64,000 nt of DNA from Plantago elongata (GCA_036897095.1 JAYMSP010000045.1:1-64000), one strand, 5' to 3'; numbered from the stretch's first letter, positions 12,601-25,500 are shown. Numbers and translations: made by a program. Notes: a model not told the origin generated them from the sequence alone.

Positions 12601-15600
12601 TCGGACTCCTTGTTGCGGTAAGTATTAATTGTGTACCTATCTTCCTATTTAGCACTTGCATTTGTTTGTTCCCATCTCTTCTCTTAAGGTAAGTTCAAAT
12701 AATAAGGAATGTGCAACAATGACAAAATATAATAATCGAACAAATAATAAAGTAAAATTAGAAAGGTAGAGACACAAGATTTAATGTGATTCGGTAATTA
12801 CCTACATCTACGAAGACCAATCAACAACCTTTATTGATACTTAGGTTATAACCATAGGACGTGACAAGAACAATCCCACATAAAAGATAAGACCAATCTA
12901 ATATGATATTCTCCGAAGTATGATTCTCAACTTTTTATGATGATAATTGAAGGTTCTGATTTGATCTATAAAACAAGCTTTCTTGATTATATGTATAGAG
13001 AACTCAACTACCAGATCCAACTAGAACTAGAAAACTCATTTAGGTAATATTATTGTATATGAAAACTACCTAATACTACTAGATTCAGAAAAATGAATTA
13101 GTTAAATGCCTAACTAATTCTCCAACTTTTCATATCTTGAATTTGATCACCACCATTAATTCCATGTTTAATCTAAATCATTCAACGGTCAATATCATTG
13201 TTGAGCTAACACTTCCACATCTTTCATTACTAATCTAACTTGGTTAAAGTATTACTCCGCCTAAATCTTTATTCTTTACCCGAATTTGTTTTATGTATGC
13301 ATATTAATGAATGCTCATATGAAAAATATTTAAATATTAGATTCCACCATTTTATTGTTACTTTATTATGTATAGCTCAGAATTATTCATTTTATTATTT
13401 ATATATCTTATAAAATACCTACTAAATAATATTTACTCATATTCCTTGAAAAAGCCTACAAAATAAGTATTCTAAGTTTAGACGGACATAGAATACACAT
13501 TAACATTAAACTGAACTGAATGTTTTTAAACTAAATTATAATTAATGGGGGTGAGTTGAGTTCTTTTGACGAAAATGACATATACTCAAAACCCAACTAG
13601 TGCCCAACATTCCAAAATTAGTAGAAACACGTTCCATGTTTTGAATCCAGTCCACTACTAAAGTGTAAGGATGCCATTAATTGGCTTTGAGAAAATAGTG
13701 CGCTTGGAAATGTTTAGGACAGGCACAATAGCACCAATATTTGGTGTTGTATCAATAATAGAATTTTGAGTGCAAGTTGTGGTTAGTCATGTGCACTGCT
13801 TGGCATCAAATGCGAGTGATCTTTATTATCATAGGTCACTGTTCACAGAAATTTTCCAACATTACATATCGGAAAACAAAATGAATTCGAATATATCCAT
13901 ATAATTGTTGTCAGCTTAAAATCTATAGTGCGTATTCGTATTTATCTAAAATTGGGTTTCTACTTTCTAGGACTTAGCACTCCTAGGTGGCCTGGTCTAA
14001 AAATAGTGAAAATTGACACCTGGACAATAATCAAATTTACTGACCAAGTTTTAAGCTATTTGATCTCTATATCTAATACCTTCTCCGTGGTAATCGTGAA
14101 AATCGATTGTGACGAGTAGTTGCGGAGCAACTGATGTCGTCACGATCGATTTTTATACTGTGACGACCGCCCGTGGAGCGGTCGCCGTGATTCTTAATTT
14201 TTAATTTTTTAATTTTTTAATCTTTGTTTATAGTTATATTAATGTGAATATTGAAAATTTAGAGCGAAAATAGACGTTATTATTAAAAATATGAGTAGAA
14301 TTGTGAAACAGTACAAAATACGAACGTATACGAACAAAGGGTGACATTTAATGTATGAGAAAATATATCTTAACTGGACTCATTTTGTAGATCTCGAAAA
14401 AATATACACGACGGTATAATTTTTATATTTTTTAAATAATAAAATAATAAAAAAGAATAGGTAACTCGATCGGCTTTTGGGCAACCGATCGAGTTACCTC
14501 CTCCATACAATTGCCGATCGGCTGCCCACAATGCGTGAGGATTGATCGTGGAGCCACGACCAATTCCCACGACGGCACCACATTGTGAAGTCTAACTTAA
14601 CTTGACTCGGTCGACTCACCTATCTAAAATACTTCGATGAAATTCGCCACTCTCCATTTTTATTGATTCACCCACCTAAATTTCCTCAACGAAGCGGATG
14701 GTAATTTAAATCATGATGTGCACTCCGTCTTCGAAGGATTATACTCCTATATAGTAGTAATAGTTCTAATAATAAAAATAAGATGTTAGATTGATTAGTA
14801 CTCTTCCGCTCCGTTAATAATGAAATAATTTGGTTTACACATTTTTTAAGAAAAATATGTATTATGTTGTTAAAAATGAGTTTGTGATAAAAATGTATAT
14901 GTGAATTTAATAATGTGTGGTTAAAAATAAATTGTATTGTGTAGGTTATTTTTTAAAAGAAATATTGATGAGACGTAAGAATTACGGAAAAATGTTCTAA
15001 TTGTAGTGGGAAGGATAATGGGAATGAGGGAGTAATTTTTTATTGAGGTATCCTGTTTAATTCAACAATGGTAGTTATAGTGAAGTGACGTATACAGTTT
15101 AAAATGTTGTCAAATCCTGGACAATTGAGTTAGATTGATTTTAAACAATCTTAAGTAACAAACGTCCAGGTTCAATGAACCTTAAACTTTCATACCTGTA
15201 GCCTGTAGGGGCACTCATGCTCCACAATCCAAATTCCATTGTAAACTAATCGCTCTATCCAATAAAAAATTCAAGATGAAATTATATAATGCATGAAAAT
15301 ATTTAGTGATAATCATCTTAGAAGGATAATGATTAATGAATCAAACATTAAGATTTAAGTTAATCAGTTGTAATTAACAAAACATTTATTAAAAAACAAG
15401 TGAAAATCTTAAGTAACATTTATTATATTCCCACTAATATGTATGACATTGTTAACGAGTTAATCATGTGAAATAAGTGAAAACATCATTTGCATCTCAT
15501 GTAAGTCCGTAAGGCCTTAGCCCCATCTATAAGAGACTCGAGTTCCTTTGTTCTCGTTTAAGTGTTGACTGCATTGTTAAATATAATTATGCGATATAAA

Positions 15601-17333
15601 AAGATGGTATAATTATTTCCTACGAGTTTTAAAAATAGGTAAGAATATAATCCTCATAACTCAATTATTATGCAAGTTACATATCATTCACTACTCAACC
15701 AATAATTTTTGGTATCAAACACCATGAGATCCAGATCATGAATTACTCTTTTGATGTTTTGGAATAAGTGAAAGTAATATAAACAAATTGCATGCTTTGA
15801 TGATGATGATGAATCATTTTACCCAGTTCAACTGAAATAGAAGCAGCACTTTATTTGATCACTGTTCACTTTACTTTCCATTTCCAAGGAGTCTCAGGTT
15901 CATTGAACATGGACACACTGAAAACTTACTAGTACAATATTATTCCCCAAGTCCCCAACAGTCAACTACTGTTCTTAATCAATGGAGAAAAGAACAAATG
16001 CACATCTTAATGCCCTGTTTGGATATAGCATGACTTATGATGTTTGAACAAAGTACAGATAGACCGATCACCAGACAGTAGACATCAGTCACATCACCAA
16101 CAATATTCCAATTACTAACTAGTCTGGAAGACAAATCTTGTAGCCTTTTGCACCTAGCACTTTTATGTGATTTGTGGGGGCTTAACGTACAAGTATTCAA
16201 AACTTGACTTTCATCTGTTTGATAAGGTGACTGAATCGAGTTTGAACTCTATTTTATACTCGTTCACCTAAGGAGTCGAGTTAGACACGGCCTAATAAGG
16301 CTATTTAGGTTTTTACACCTGCTTTCTTAACGAGCATAATTAGAGTCTAGATTCAATATGAACTTAAGTGAAATTGAATTATATGATGCTCGGTTCAACT
16401 CTTTTAATGAAATTTGGTTTGGAAAATGGTTATTGGAATGATTTGAAGAGCTTATGATTATAATGCTACATAAATGCAGGTGGCAATATCATTTGCGAAA
16501 GTGGTTCTGAATTCGATAAAACCTAGTACAGAAGTACTAGGTAGACTTCCAGGATCGGACGTATTCTGTAACAGATTGCAATATCCAGTGTCCACCAATA
16601 TCTCGGGTGTCCTAATTGTCCGTATAAATTCCGGGACTCTTTGCTTTGCAAATGCTAATTCCATTCGCGGAAGGTAATTAATTCATTAAGCGAGATTGAT
16701 TAGCATCTCATCTGACCTAAATCACTAGTCATTACTAGACAACCTTGATGATTATTAACTTAATTGTGTATTCGATTGCATTTGATGCAGGATCTTGAAA
16801 TGGGTGAAAGATGAGTCTCAAAATGATGAATGTGCTAATGTTCGTGTGGTCGTCCTTGACATCTCTAGTAAGTTCTTCACATCTCTGGCTTTAAATATCA
16901 AATTAATTCTTGCACTAAATGATTTTTACAATAAACTAATTTTATAAGAGATTTGCTCGATAAAAAATACTAATACACTGTCTCGTTTATTAAAACTGAC
17001 AGATGTAGTGAATATTGACACTTCGGGAATTCATGCCTTAGATGAACTGCACAAGGAACTACTTTCACAGGGGATAGAAGTGAGTACTTATATTTTTAAT
17101 TACGAATACAATAAAGTTTCTTCTACTTATAACTAATTATAGGAAAACTGAAACAAATACGTCATTTTTTCCAACGCGTGCAGTTAGCGTTAGTGAATCC
17201 GAGATGGCATGTGATAACGAAAATGAAGGCAGCAAAATTGACAGAAAAAATCGGAGCAGGGTGGATATTTCTGTCCATAGGCGACGCGGTTAACACTGCC
17301 CTGAATCTGAAGCTCAGTGATATAAACTGTTGA
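9674..17333 (+). CDS. SULTR2;1: Group-2 (low-affinity) sulfate transporter, SULTR2;1-like
   Basis: This is a membrane H+/sulfate cotransporter of the SLC26/SulP family; group 2 members serve vascular sulfate movement between root and shoot. Eleven exons join in frame: 9674-10118, 10205-10412, 10520-10694, 10945-11010, 11101-11331, 11404-11530, 12331-12617, 16480-16673, 16791-16867, 17003-17079 and 17184-17333. They give 678 residues, the usual family length. Visible are [14 protein letters not shown] near the N-terminus, the SulP core [20 protein letters not shown] and [58 protein letters not shown], and a C-terminal STAS domain with [14 protein letters not shown]. All introns are GT-AG. The start at 9674 keeps VPPNTS, which resembles the N-terminus of Arabidopsis SULTR2;1. 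ATG 9752 in a better context would give 652 residues and cannot be excluded. Intron 7 is 3.9 kb because of inserted elements. The gene looks intact. Confidence 0.95.
13255..13491. mobile_element. Stowaway-like miniature element in SULTR2 intron 7
   Basis: The left end is TA followed by CTCCGCCTAAATC and the right end is TTTAGACGGACAT, which pair imperfectly and resemble the CTCCGTC / GACGGAG ends of Tc1/mariner-derived Stowaway elements. The body is very AT-rich. The right boundary is approximate. Confidence 0.4.
14100..14590. repeat. Hairpin-rich GC islands in an AT-rich miniature element
   Basis: Two GC-rich islands lie inside SULTR2 intron 7. At 14105-14170 nested short inverted repeats are present (GTGACGA...TCGTCAC, AGTTGC...GCAACT, CGACCGC...GCGGTCG). 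At 14459-14473 and 14485-14499 there is a perfect 15-bp inverted repeat with an 11-base loop (arm AGGTAACTCGATCGG). The AT-rich arm at 14380-14440 matches the one at 600-680. The right end (near CACATTGTGAAGTC) looks Harbinger-like. The left end was not found. Confidence 0.45.
14801..15032. mobile_element. Stowaway miniature inverted-repeat element
   Basis: The left end CTCTTCCGCTCCGTTAATAA and the right end, reverse-complemented CTCCCTCATTCCCATTA, are flanked by TA on both sides (14799-14800 and 15033-15034). At 232 bp with an AT-rich body and no ORF, this is a Tc1/mariner-derived Stowaway element. It sits in intron 7 of the sulfate transporter gene. Confidence 0.7.
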
Positions 17334-19005
17334 ATGGAGCTTGCTGGTGAAATAATGAAGAACCCTAGAATTACATTGGTTTAGTGCCCAACGTTTGAAT
17401 TTGTGTGTATGTAAATTAATTAAGATGTACTACTACGTACTGTAACATGTTGTCGATCGATAATGTTGGCACGAGAAATGTAAGAGGGTACAATTCAAAG
17501 CAGGCCCGTGTGGAGAATGTAGTACTGTTGCTAATTAAATTATCAAGTCACAAGTGAGATTTGATTAACGCGTAAAATTATGGAGTTATTTGGATTGGTT
17601 TATCTGTTGGATAATTATGCTTGAATTAAGTGTGGTAAAGATTCAAAGACAGGAGGCATGTGATTATGGATATTGGCATATTGCTATATCAGACAGCTTA
17701 AATTCACACCCTGACAGACAATATTTAGTGCACTTATATGTTGTTAATTGTCTTTAACTCTTAATTATTATTCTCCCTTATTCCAAACCAAGACTTATCG
17801 ATATATGCGTAAGATTATGTGCTCTTCTATTGAAAGAATACACTTAAAATATATTTAAAAAAAAAGAATACACTTAAAATATATTTTAGAAAAAGAGAAT
17901 ACGCTTAAAATATATTTTAGAAAAAGAGAATACACTTAAAATATATTTTTAAAAAAAGAGAATACTGCCTAAGTGGGTAACCATCCCCACATTATTTTCA
18001 ACCTTTGAACCATCTTTTAGGAGCCTTAGTTGGTGATTCAAATAGTTTAATTTCCTTTTGATCTTTTGATGGTGAAACTTATTTCCCACCGTCTGAGTAC
18101 TATTAACTCTGATTTTTATTATTTTAAGGTCCTATCTAATATTCAATTTAACGTGAAAAATTAAAATGTTATTAGTAGAATCAATGTTTACATTTTATTC
18201 TTTTTGCTAATAAAATGTCAGAGGCTCTTCCTTTTCTTTTTAAATGAATAGTTGCAGCCTTGTGATAATGACGAGTTTAAATGGTGTAAATCAAGTTCCC
18301 ATTTTACATATTTCACTTTTTTAATGTTACATCAAGTTCCCAAATGTTTCACTTTTTTAATGGTGAATTTAAACGAATTAACATGATGGTAATTAACTAT
18401 ACGTAATAACCATTAAGTTTAACGATTCAAGAACAAACCCAAAGCCCCCCTTGTTCATCTAATTGGCTAATTCAGACACAATTTAGCTAGAAAAAACTAT
18501 ATTAAGCTTCGATATGGAAGATTAAATCGATTCAATGTCCTGTTTTCAATGTCGTAAAGCCTCCACTTACATATTGGGCCTAGAATTTTCAAAGAGTGGG
18601 TTAGGTTTTGGTCGGGTAGTTTGTTGGGTCTGTTTATCTGAACTCAATTTCAAGGCATGTGCAAATCTCCTCCAAAAATAAAAAAAGACAGAATTGCAAA
18701 TTTGAACTTGGTTACGTTGCACCACCAACATATAAACTTAAATTTAAAATAACATTTACAAAATCGGTAAAAGTTCAAGTTTTGTGAGAGTCCTACGATA
18801 TTGTATATTAATTGCGTGATGTTGTATATAAATTGTACATTTTTATATATTTGTAAATTATGTATTTATATATACTAATTGTGCGGCTGAAATCTTTTTG
18901 TATAGAATTCTCATGACATTCTAGCCTCTCAGAATAGTTTCTCGTAATAAAATTTACATAAATATGCTTACAATTCCTTTCAAAATAAATATATACTCCA
19001 AATAC
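17334..19005. other. 3' flank of SULTR2 and AT-rich spacer
   Basis: The first 200 bases are probably the transporter 3' UTR. No gene follows. The stretch contains the 17.84 kb minisatellite and a small duplication at about 18285-18365 (CAAGTTCCCA ... TTTCACTTTTTTAATG repeated). Confidence 0.5.
17836..17965. repeat. Minisatellite, about four units of 30-34 bp
   Basis: The unit GAATACACTTAAAATATATT followed by an A/AGA-rich tail is repeated about four times. Units two and three end in TTAGAAAAAGA and are nearly identical (ACACTT versus ACGCTT). It starts after TTGAAA and ends at GAATACTGCCT. Confidence 0.85.
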
Positions 19006-19008
19006 TTA

Positions 19009-19539
19009 GACCATTCTTAATGGGTCAAGTGGATGATCATAAATAGTTGCGGTCATTAGTGATGACAACTGAAATCGAAAATTATGTCCAATAGATCATC
19101 AGAATGACCGTGATAGTGTTATTTTTATTCTATATTCTAAGAGTGTTTGTAAGTTGAAATTAATCAAATCGTATCTTTAAAACTAGTTTTAAAATTTATT
19201 TTCATAAAATTTAAATACACGTTTAAAAGTTGTAAAATTAAAATAATCAAAATATAGTAAAGAGTGGTCTCTATTTCTAGAGAACGAAAAATTTTGAAAA
19301 TTGATATAATTTTTATAGCATATATTTGATAAAATTATAAATATAAAATAAAAAAGATATATAATTGAGGTGGACCAGAGCTAGCCCACCTAACAATTCA
19401 ATGACCACACGGTCATTGAGGGATCGGCTGCTTCATCTTTCTGACCAACCAGACGGCCGGTCGAACCAATTTCGTTGGCACCCGTTCGACCGGCCTTCGT
19501 GGTCGGCCGGCAACTTGACCACTTCCATTTGGAGTGGTC
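19009..19539. mobile_element. PIF/Harbinger (Tourist-like) miniature element
   Basis: The ends are GACCATTCTTAATGG and, reverse-complemented, GACCACTCCAAATGG. They are flanked by TTA on both sides (19006-19008 and 19540-19542), the target duplication typical of Harbinger elements. The left two thirds are AT-rich. The right third is GC-rich with hairpins, for example CAATGACC-ACAC-GGTCATTG at about 19397-19416 and GACCGGCC / GGTCGGCCGG further on. No transposase remains. Confidence 0.75.
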
Positions 19540-19599
19540 TTATAGACATTAATTGAATTCAATACTTTCGATTGAACAAGAGACTTTTAAGGATTTAAC

Positions 19600-20281
19600 T
19601 AGACCCGGGCGGTTCCAAGAACCGCCGGTTCCATTTGACATGGACCTGGAACCGCAACTGAAATCGGAACTGCACGTTTTAATTCCAGAAATGCAACCGG
19701 CGGTTTTGATTTTGGAACCGGAACCATGCGGTTAAAAACCGCACAGTTCGAACCGCATGAACCGCTCGTCCAGAACAATGCGGTTCCGAATCGTGCGTTT
19801 CAAAGCGCCAGATATGCAAAATTACAACTTAAAATTTTTTATTTACTAATTAATCATATATTTTTTGTTATTTGCAACACCAATTAACTATATTTTTAGT
19901 GTATATAAAAGAGCGTTTGTGACTTAATGCATATAATTGGACTTATATACATACACCATGTAATAATAAGTTTATTACATATATATTATAACTATATATG
20001 TAAGTATAAATGTATATGAAATTAAATTTAAAAAAAATTGTGAATATGCATGGAACTGTCGATTCCAGAAACCAAAGCCGCACGGTTCCAGAAATCAAAT
20101 CGCACGATTTCAGAAATCACAGCATTCCATGTTCGGTTCGCGATTCTCTAAAACTAAGAACCGGAACTGAAACCGCACAGTGTGATTCTGGTTCTGGAAC
20201 TGAAACCGCACGATTCGGTTCAAGATCCAGATCTGCAATTTAATTCGGTTCTTGATTTTCGGTTCCGTTTGATCGGGTCTA
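19600..20281. mobile_element. hAT non-autonomous element with target-site duplication
   Basis: The ends are TAGACCCGGGCGGTTCC and, reverse-complemented, TAGACCCGATCAAACGG. The flanks GATTTAAC (19592-19599) and GATTCAAC (20282-20289) match at seven of eight positions, as expected for a hAT duplication. Both sub-terminal regions are packed with GGTTCC, GGAACC and AACCGCA words in both orientations, probably remnants of transposase-binding repeats. The middle is AT-rich with no ORF. Length is 682 bp. Confidence 0.8.
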
Positions 20282-20581
20282 GATTCAACTAACTAGACCT
20301 CATTGTATAGTACATATATTTTGATACTGCAATATGACAATATCATCTTTTAAGTTTATGTGACCCAATTTAGATCACGTGTTCTAATTGCATTTCTTGT
20401 AGGTGTTATACACTTGGATGATGCGTTCCACCTTTCTTGGAATTCATAATCTTGTACTTGACAAAACTTGAAACAAATGGTTCTTATTAGACATGTAAAT
20501 GCAATAATCATACATCAATATATGAACATAGTAAGAGGCCATTTAAAGAGAGATTCATCACAAAATAAAATAGAGCAATTT

Positions 20582-21166
20582 CTACATGATAGAGCAAGCA
20601 TTTATGTTGTCATCACTGAACATGAGAGCATACTTCTCTTCGACCGGATTAAGAGTGGCTACGCCAGGCTCATAGGTTTTGCGAACCAGGTTGGGAGGCG
20701 CCTTCTTGTCGTAAACACCAGTGGCGTATGGATGAGCAATTAAGTTGGGAGGTACATAAGGCCATAGCTCACATCTCCTCTTTGTTTCCTTTGCTCTCTT
20801 CAGTACCTTCTTTTCGTCCACCTTCCCGTACACTGTTGCCTTCTGTTGTTTCCAGTCCGTCTCCACTTTTTTGGCTCCTACAATGGATACTCATGATCAT
20901 GTTATTTGTCTCAACTTGAAACCAATTTCAAGTCCGACTAAACTCTAGTTAATGATATCCACTACACGTGACTAATCCATTGCAGATGGTCAACCAAACG
21001 TAGAGTTGAAAAGCATACCTTTAACTCCGGAGAGGTGAGTCTTAACGGCATAGCCACAGCCTTCACAGCACATTCTTACTTTGAGAGAAACAGTCCTGAG
21101 CTGCTTCTTTTTTTTCCTCTTCAACAGCAAATCATGCAGGTAATCCATTGTACCCGAAATCCCCAT
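20582..21166 (-). CDS. Heavy-metal-associated isoprenylated plant protein (HIPP)
   Basis: Two exons, 21166-21019 and 20877-20582, joined at a GT-AG intron, encode 147 residues. A basic N-terminus (KRKKKKQ) leads into an HMA ferredoxin-like fold whose metal-binding loop reads MCCEGC, with the CxxC cysteines at residues 34 and 37. It continues through GVKGAKKVETD and the family block WPYVPPNLIAHPYATGVYDKKAP. The C-terminus is CSIM, a CaaX farnesylation motif. HIPPs bind heavy metals or partner proteins at membranes and in the nucleus and are linked to metal detoxification and stress. The closest Arabidopsis subgroup is probably HIPP20-HIPP27. One odd point is the Cys at residue 33 just before the CxxC, where an Asp is usual. 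Confidence 0.92.
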
Positions 21167-22588
21167 ATTTAGTTCCTTCTTCCGTCTCCCTCGCTAGCTA
21201 GTTTTGGTCTCTGTGAGCACTTTGACAACCCAAACTTCTATAAGTTGGTGGTGTAATATTATGTATATGATTATGGTTTACTCTATTATAGTGGAATGAA
21301 CTGCAGTTACATGAACTAACAATGTGTTCAAAATGGCTTGTGATTGTGGCCTTATATAGCAGTTCAAGAGTCTGTATTTTGTAGATTTGTGGGGAAGCAG
21401 GTTTTATACTTAGGGGTTAAGAATTTGCAGCATAAAGTTGGAGGATATGTTGTTGGCCCTGGGAAAATGACATTCAAAATCGAATATTCACGGATTAGAA
21501 CTTCCGCTTAGAGTTTCACACCGCGACATCTCATTTTGACGCGTGGTTAACTGGTACATGGTTGATCCAGGATCGTAAAAGTATCGAATCAAACACTCAA
21601 AATCATGGTCCATGATTCCACAAACCAAAAGCCCTCAGAGAACAGAGCTTTCAACAATTGGGGGTAAACTGTAAAGTGATCATATAAATTCAAAGCTGAT
21701 CCGTTTGGATGCAAGATATCCCATTTGCACCTTATTCCCTGTCTCTAGCTATTCATCATTCTCTCAAGCCAAAGCATGGGACAGATGTTCCAAGAGATTG
21801 AATGAACCATAATCTTTCAAGGTCGGATAGAGTTGAATCTTATCAGAGACTTACCTCCATTTCCGCCTTACCCAGTCTTGAAGGGAAACCCATACGATAT
21901 AGAAAGTTAATTTGTGACCAAATCATGTGATTTGGAGACCTTAAGTTGCACGATTATACATCCAACACACAACTCAGAACTCGAGAATATTTGAGAACGA
22001 ACGTCCCGCCTGTTTCATCAACGCAGGTCCGAGAACTTGATCAGTCAACTTATGCAGGCATTATTGTGTTACGCAGGTCCATGCATTGGAATATTAGCTA
22101 CAAGAATCAAATTCTATCGCCTTTTAGGAAAAGAAGAATCATTGTGTAGGCCACACCCTAAAAAAGTCCCAGTTCTTTTGATCAAATCATTTTGCCTGTA
22201 CCAATTCTTCTGATTGTTCTACTTTTGATCATCAAAATCAGAAACCATGGTCCCAATCTATCCACAAGTTTTCTTATACTTTCCTTCCTACACGAGGTCT
22301 TCATAAAACAGCTTTACGCATTTAATTCACTTGACTTGAGATGAGAATGCTACTTACAAGGCTAAATCAATATGCAGTTTCCAGGCATATAGGAGGCTGA
22401 CCAGGCCTTGACCTGTAAAAAAAAAAAAAAAAGGCGGAAACTTGCAGTAATCTGAAGGATTCATCCTCCTGAGAAGACTATTCAGTATCATTCAGCAAAT
22501 CAGGAAGACCAAAAGGTAGACTAAACGATTATATATATTACTGAAGAGGATTTACATATTCACAGGCCATGTTTCACTTGTTGGAAGG
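21167..22588. other. Spacer between HIPP and aspartic protease genes
   Basis: The segment holds the promoter and leader of the minus-strand HIPP gene (up to about 21400) and the 3' flank of the protease gene. No further ORF is supportable. An A-run lies at 22416-22432. Confidence 0.5.
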
Positions 22589-25500
22589 CTATATATCCAA
22601 AATACCAAATAAAAACACAGCAGCACTGAAAATATAGTATTTGTAGATGAACGGTACAAGTGGAGAAGCCCGAGAAGCCCACGAGGTACTTGAACGAGCT
22701 CTGCCTGCAACAGCAGGTGGAACGGCATGCCCATGGTTGTGCTGCTGTTGCTGGTCTGTCGGCAAAGGAGTCGGTGTTGCATCACTTTGAGGTGGTTGTG
22801 GTCGTGCGTCACTACCTGCAACGATATCTTGACCTGAAAATAGAGTATGGAGCTTGTAAGATTGCCACAAGTTGTTCAAGGTTCTCATATCAGAGATTCA
22901 TAAGAGAGAACATAGTACATACTCCTCTAATGTTCTACTGAAAGAATTTTAATTAGAAGGCATTTCACCACTCAAGTGCAGAAGGAATAGGAAATTGCAA
23001 AGACATCCCCTCAATCAGTTAACAAAAGTAAACCAAGATGGTTATTGCAAATTTGCAATTGCACTTGCAGTGCACATGAGCAGAAAATCCACATTAAATG
23101 TGCTGCAGTGTAAATTAGCAGAAAATGCAGATTGTGCTTGCATTGCTCATAAGCACAAATTGCATAATCATTTCACATGACCAACACAGGGCTTTGGATT
23201 TCAGAGCATTTAGCATACAATTTTGAATTTTATATATGAATTACACAAGTCAAACTTGGTGTGCCATCATACATGAGAAATAGCTACAGTTCCAGGTTAT
23301 GGAAGCTTAATCACTATCCTCAGTATACTACTCCCTCCTGCTCTATTCTCTCTCCCCCTCTCACACTTTAATAACTACCAAGTACTAACTATTTTGCTCG
23401 GTATTTCTTTTTATATACATAATTATTTATTCATATTCGTGAAAATATACCCGCAGAACTTATAGGATTTTAATAGCAGGACGGAAGGAAGGGTGTATTT
23501 TTTAGCTTTCCCAAAGAATTTATTTACAGCCTGCAACAACCACTAGACCGATTCAAGTATTTAAAGTGTACTTACAGTTGGAAATAGACCAACCCAACTT
23601 CAACTTCTCCCAATCAAAAACCATGCGGTAGCCCATCAGGAAGTTTTCTAAAATTAACAAGCATTAAGATTGATCAGTCACAGTAGATGGTCCAGATGTG
23701 TATGCACAAGAAGCATACGAGAACAGAGAGCAACTAATCCAAATAATGGGAACAATGTAGACATGAGAACTCACGCCCGATTATGCCAATGTCTCCCTCT
23801 ATAGGAAGCACTGCAAAACAGTAAAATAATCCCTGCAGGAAGATTCAGTGTTATTCTATATCAAAAATATTCCCTCCATCAATTCAGTTGCCTAATGGTA
23901 GTATAGACAGCTGGATAGGTATTTTTAATTCACATGAGGTAGCACCTGATCATCGCCAATGGATAAGATGGGATTTTCGACCACAAAGCTTTGGTTCACA
24001 GAGAAAATAAGTTTCAGCCTGGGGACATTGGGTTGTTTTTCGGAACTGCGTAAGAAAGAACAGTGACTGTCAGCTGAAATAACACAACTTAAACTGAAAA
24101 ATGAAGCAGTTGCACATTTGCAATGAACTTGCACAATCCAGTAGTAGTCTTACTGAGTCTGAAAACAGCAGTCGAATCCTTCTTTGGTGAACTTTGTGGC
24201 GTTAACTTGTTTGTGAAACTAAAAGAAAAAGGGAAAGAATTCAATAATTGAGACAACCAGAACTGAGTTTCAAGTTAGTTTCAATGCCAAGGAGAGAATA
24301 AGTGAATAACAACCTCAGCAACAACTAGATCATATCTCTCTTGTGGAATATATGTAAACGATGAACCGGTATCGACTAGTGTTCTGTATCCAGTTTGATT
24401 GAGGCAGAATTTTCCGACACAAAAAGTTTCCAGTTCAATGGCATAGTGATTACTACAGATAAAAACAAGACCGGTGAAACATGAGAAACAAATTGCCATT
24501 AATAGGAAACTCAATATCAAACACTAACACATACAGATCTTCACCGAATGGCAAGAATGATGTAGATCTTTGAGATGCAGGCCCTTGGTCTCCAAAGAAA
24601 AGACTACCGGAGTAGCTCTTGTCATAACAAAATGAGAAAGAACGGGAGACAAGCCCAGATTTTGCAAGCAAACTTGGAATAGAAATATTTCCCGGTCCTA
24701 AACCCAACAGTCCATCTGGAGATATTCCATCCAAATACTGACCACTTTGTTTGCTACCACACCTGCGATTTACAAAGCAAACAAAACCATTAATGATACA
24801 TGATGAAAGAAAAGGTTGCCTTACACCTAAGTCCTAACAGACATGCATACCCAATAACAATGGTAGCATGGACATGGCCTTGCACTTTATTTCCTCCAGC
24901 TGAAGCTAAATGCAACTTATCCTCAAAAAGAAAACCTGAGCTTGAGGTATCACTAGATTCATAGTTAACGGAATAAGGACAGTGATCATTTGGAGTTTTA
25001 CAAGTTGTCCCCATACTGCATAATTCATCGCTGCAAGACACGCGCTTGCTGCTGTTTGAAAGGGATGGGCTATATTCACTCAGCTCTTTATCCTGCACAA
25101 CAAATGTGCTTATTATCCATTTAATTATCATGCTCAAATAGGACGGGTTATATTCACGTAGTTCTCTGTTCTGTCTGCACAATAAATTAATAAAAGCACT
25201 TATTATGCTTCATTGGTATCTATCTTGCACAACTAAATATACTTATCATGCATTTACATATCTTATGATGAAATCGGGAAACCTATACATGGGTCATCAT
25301 AGGTTCTTAATATATGATAATAAGAATCATTCAAATATGTAAGTAGAGGGGATTTGATGACTGCATGTTATGGAAATGCAATGAAAAAGCACGTAAAAAT
25401 TTGACACTTCCAAGCTGAGCTAATTAAACTAGAGAGAATTAAAACCCACTAGATTTTATATGAGGCAGCAGAGCTTACCAGCACGCTAGAAGACAGAGGA

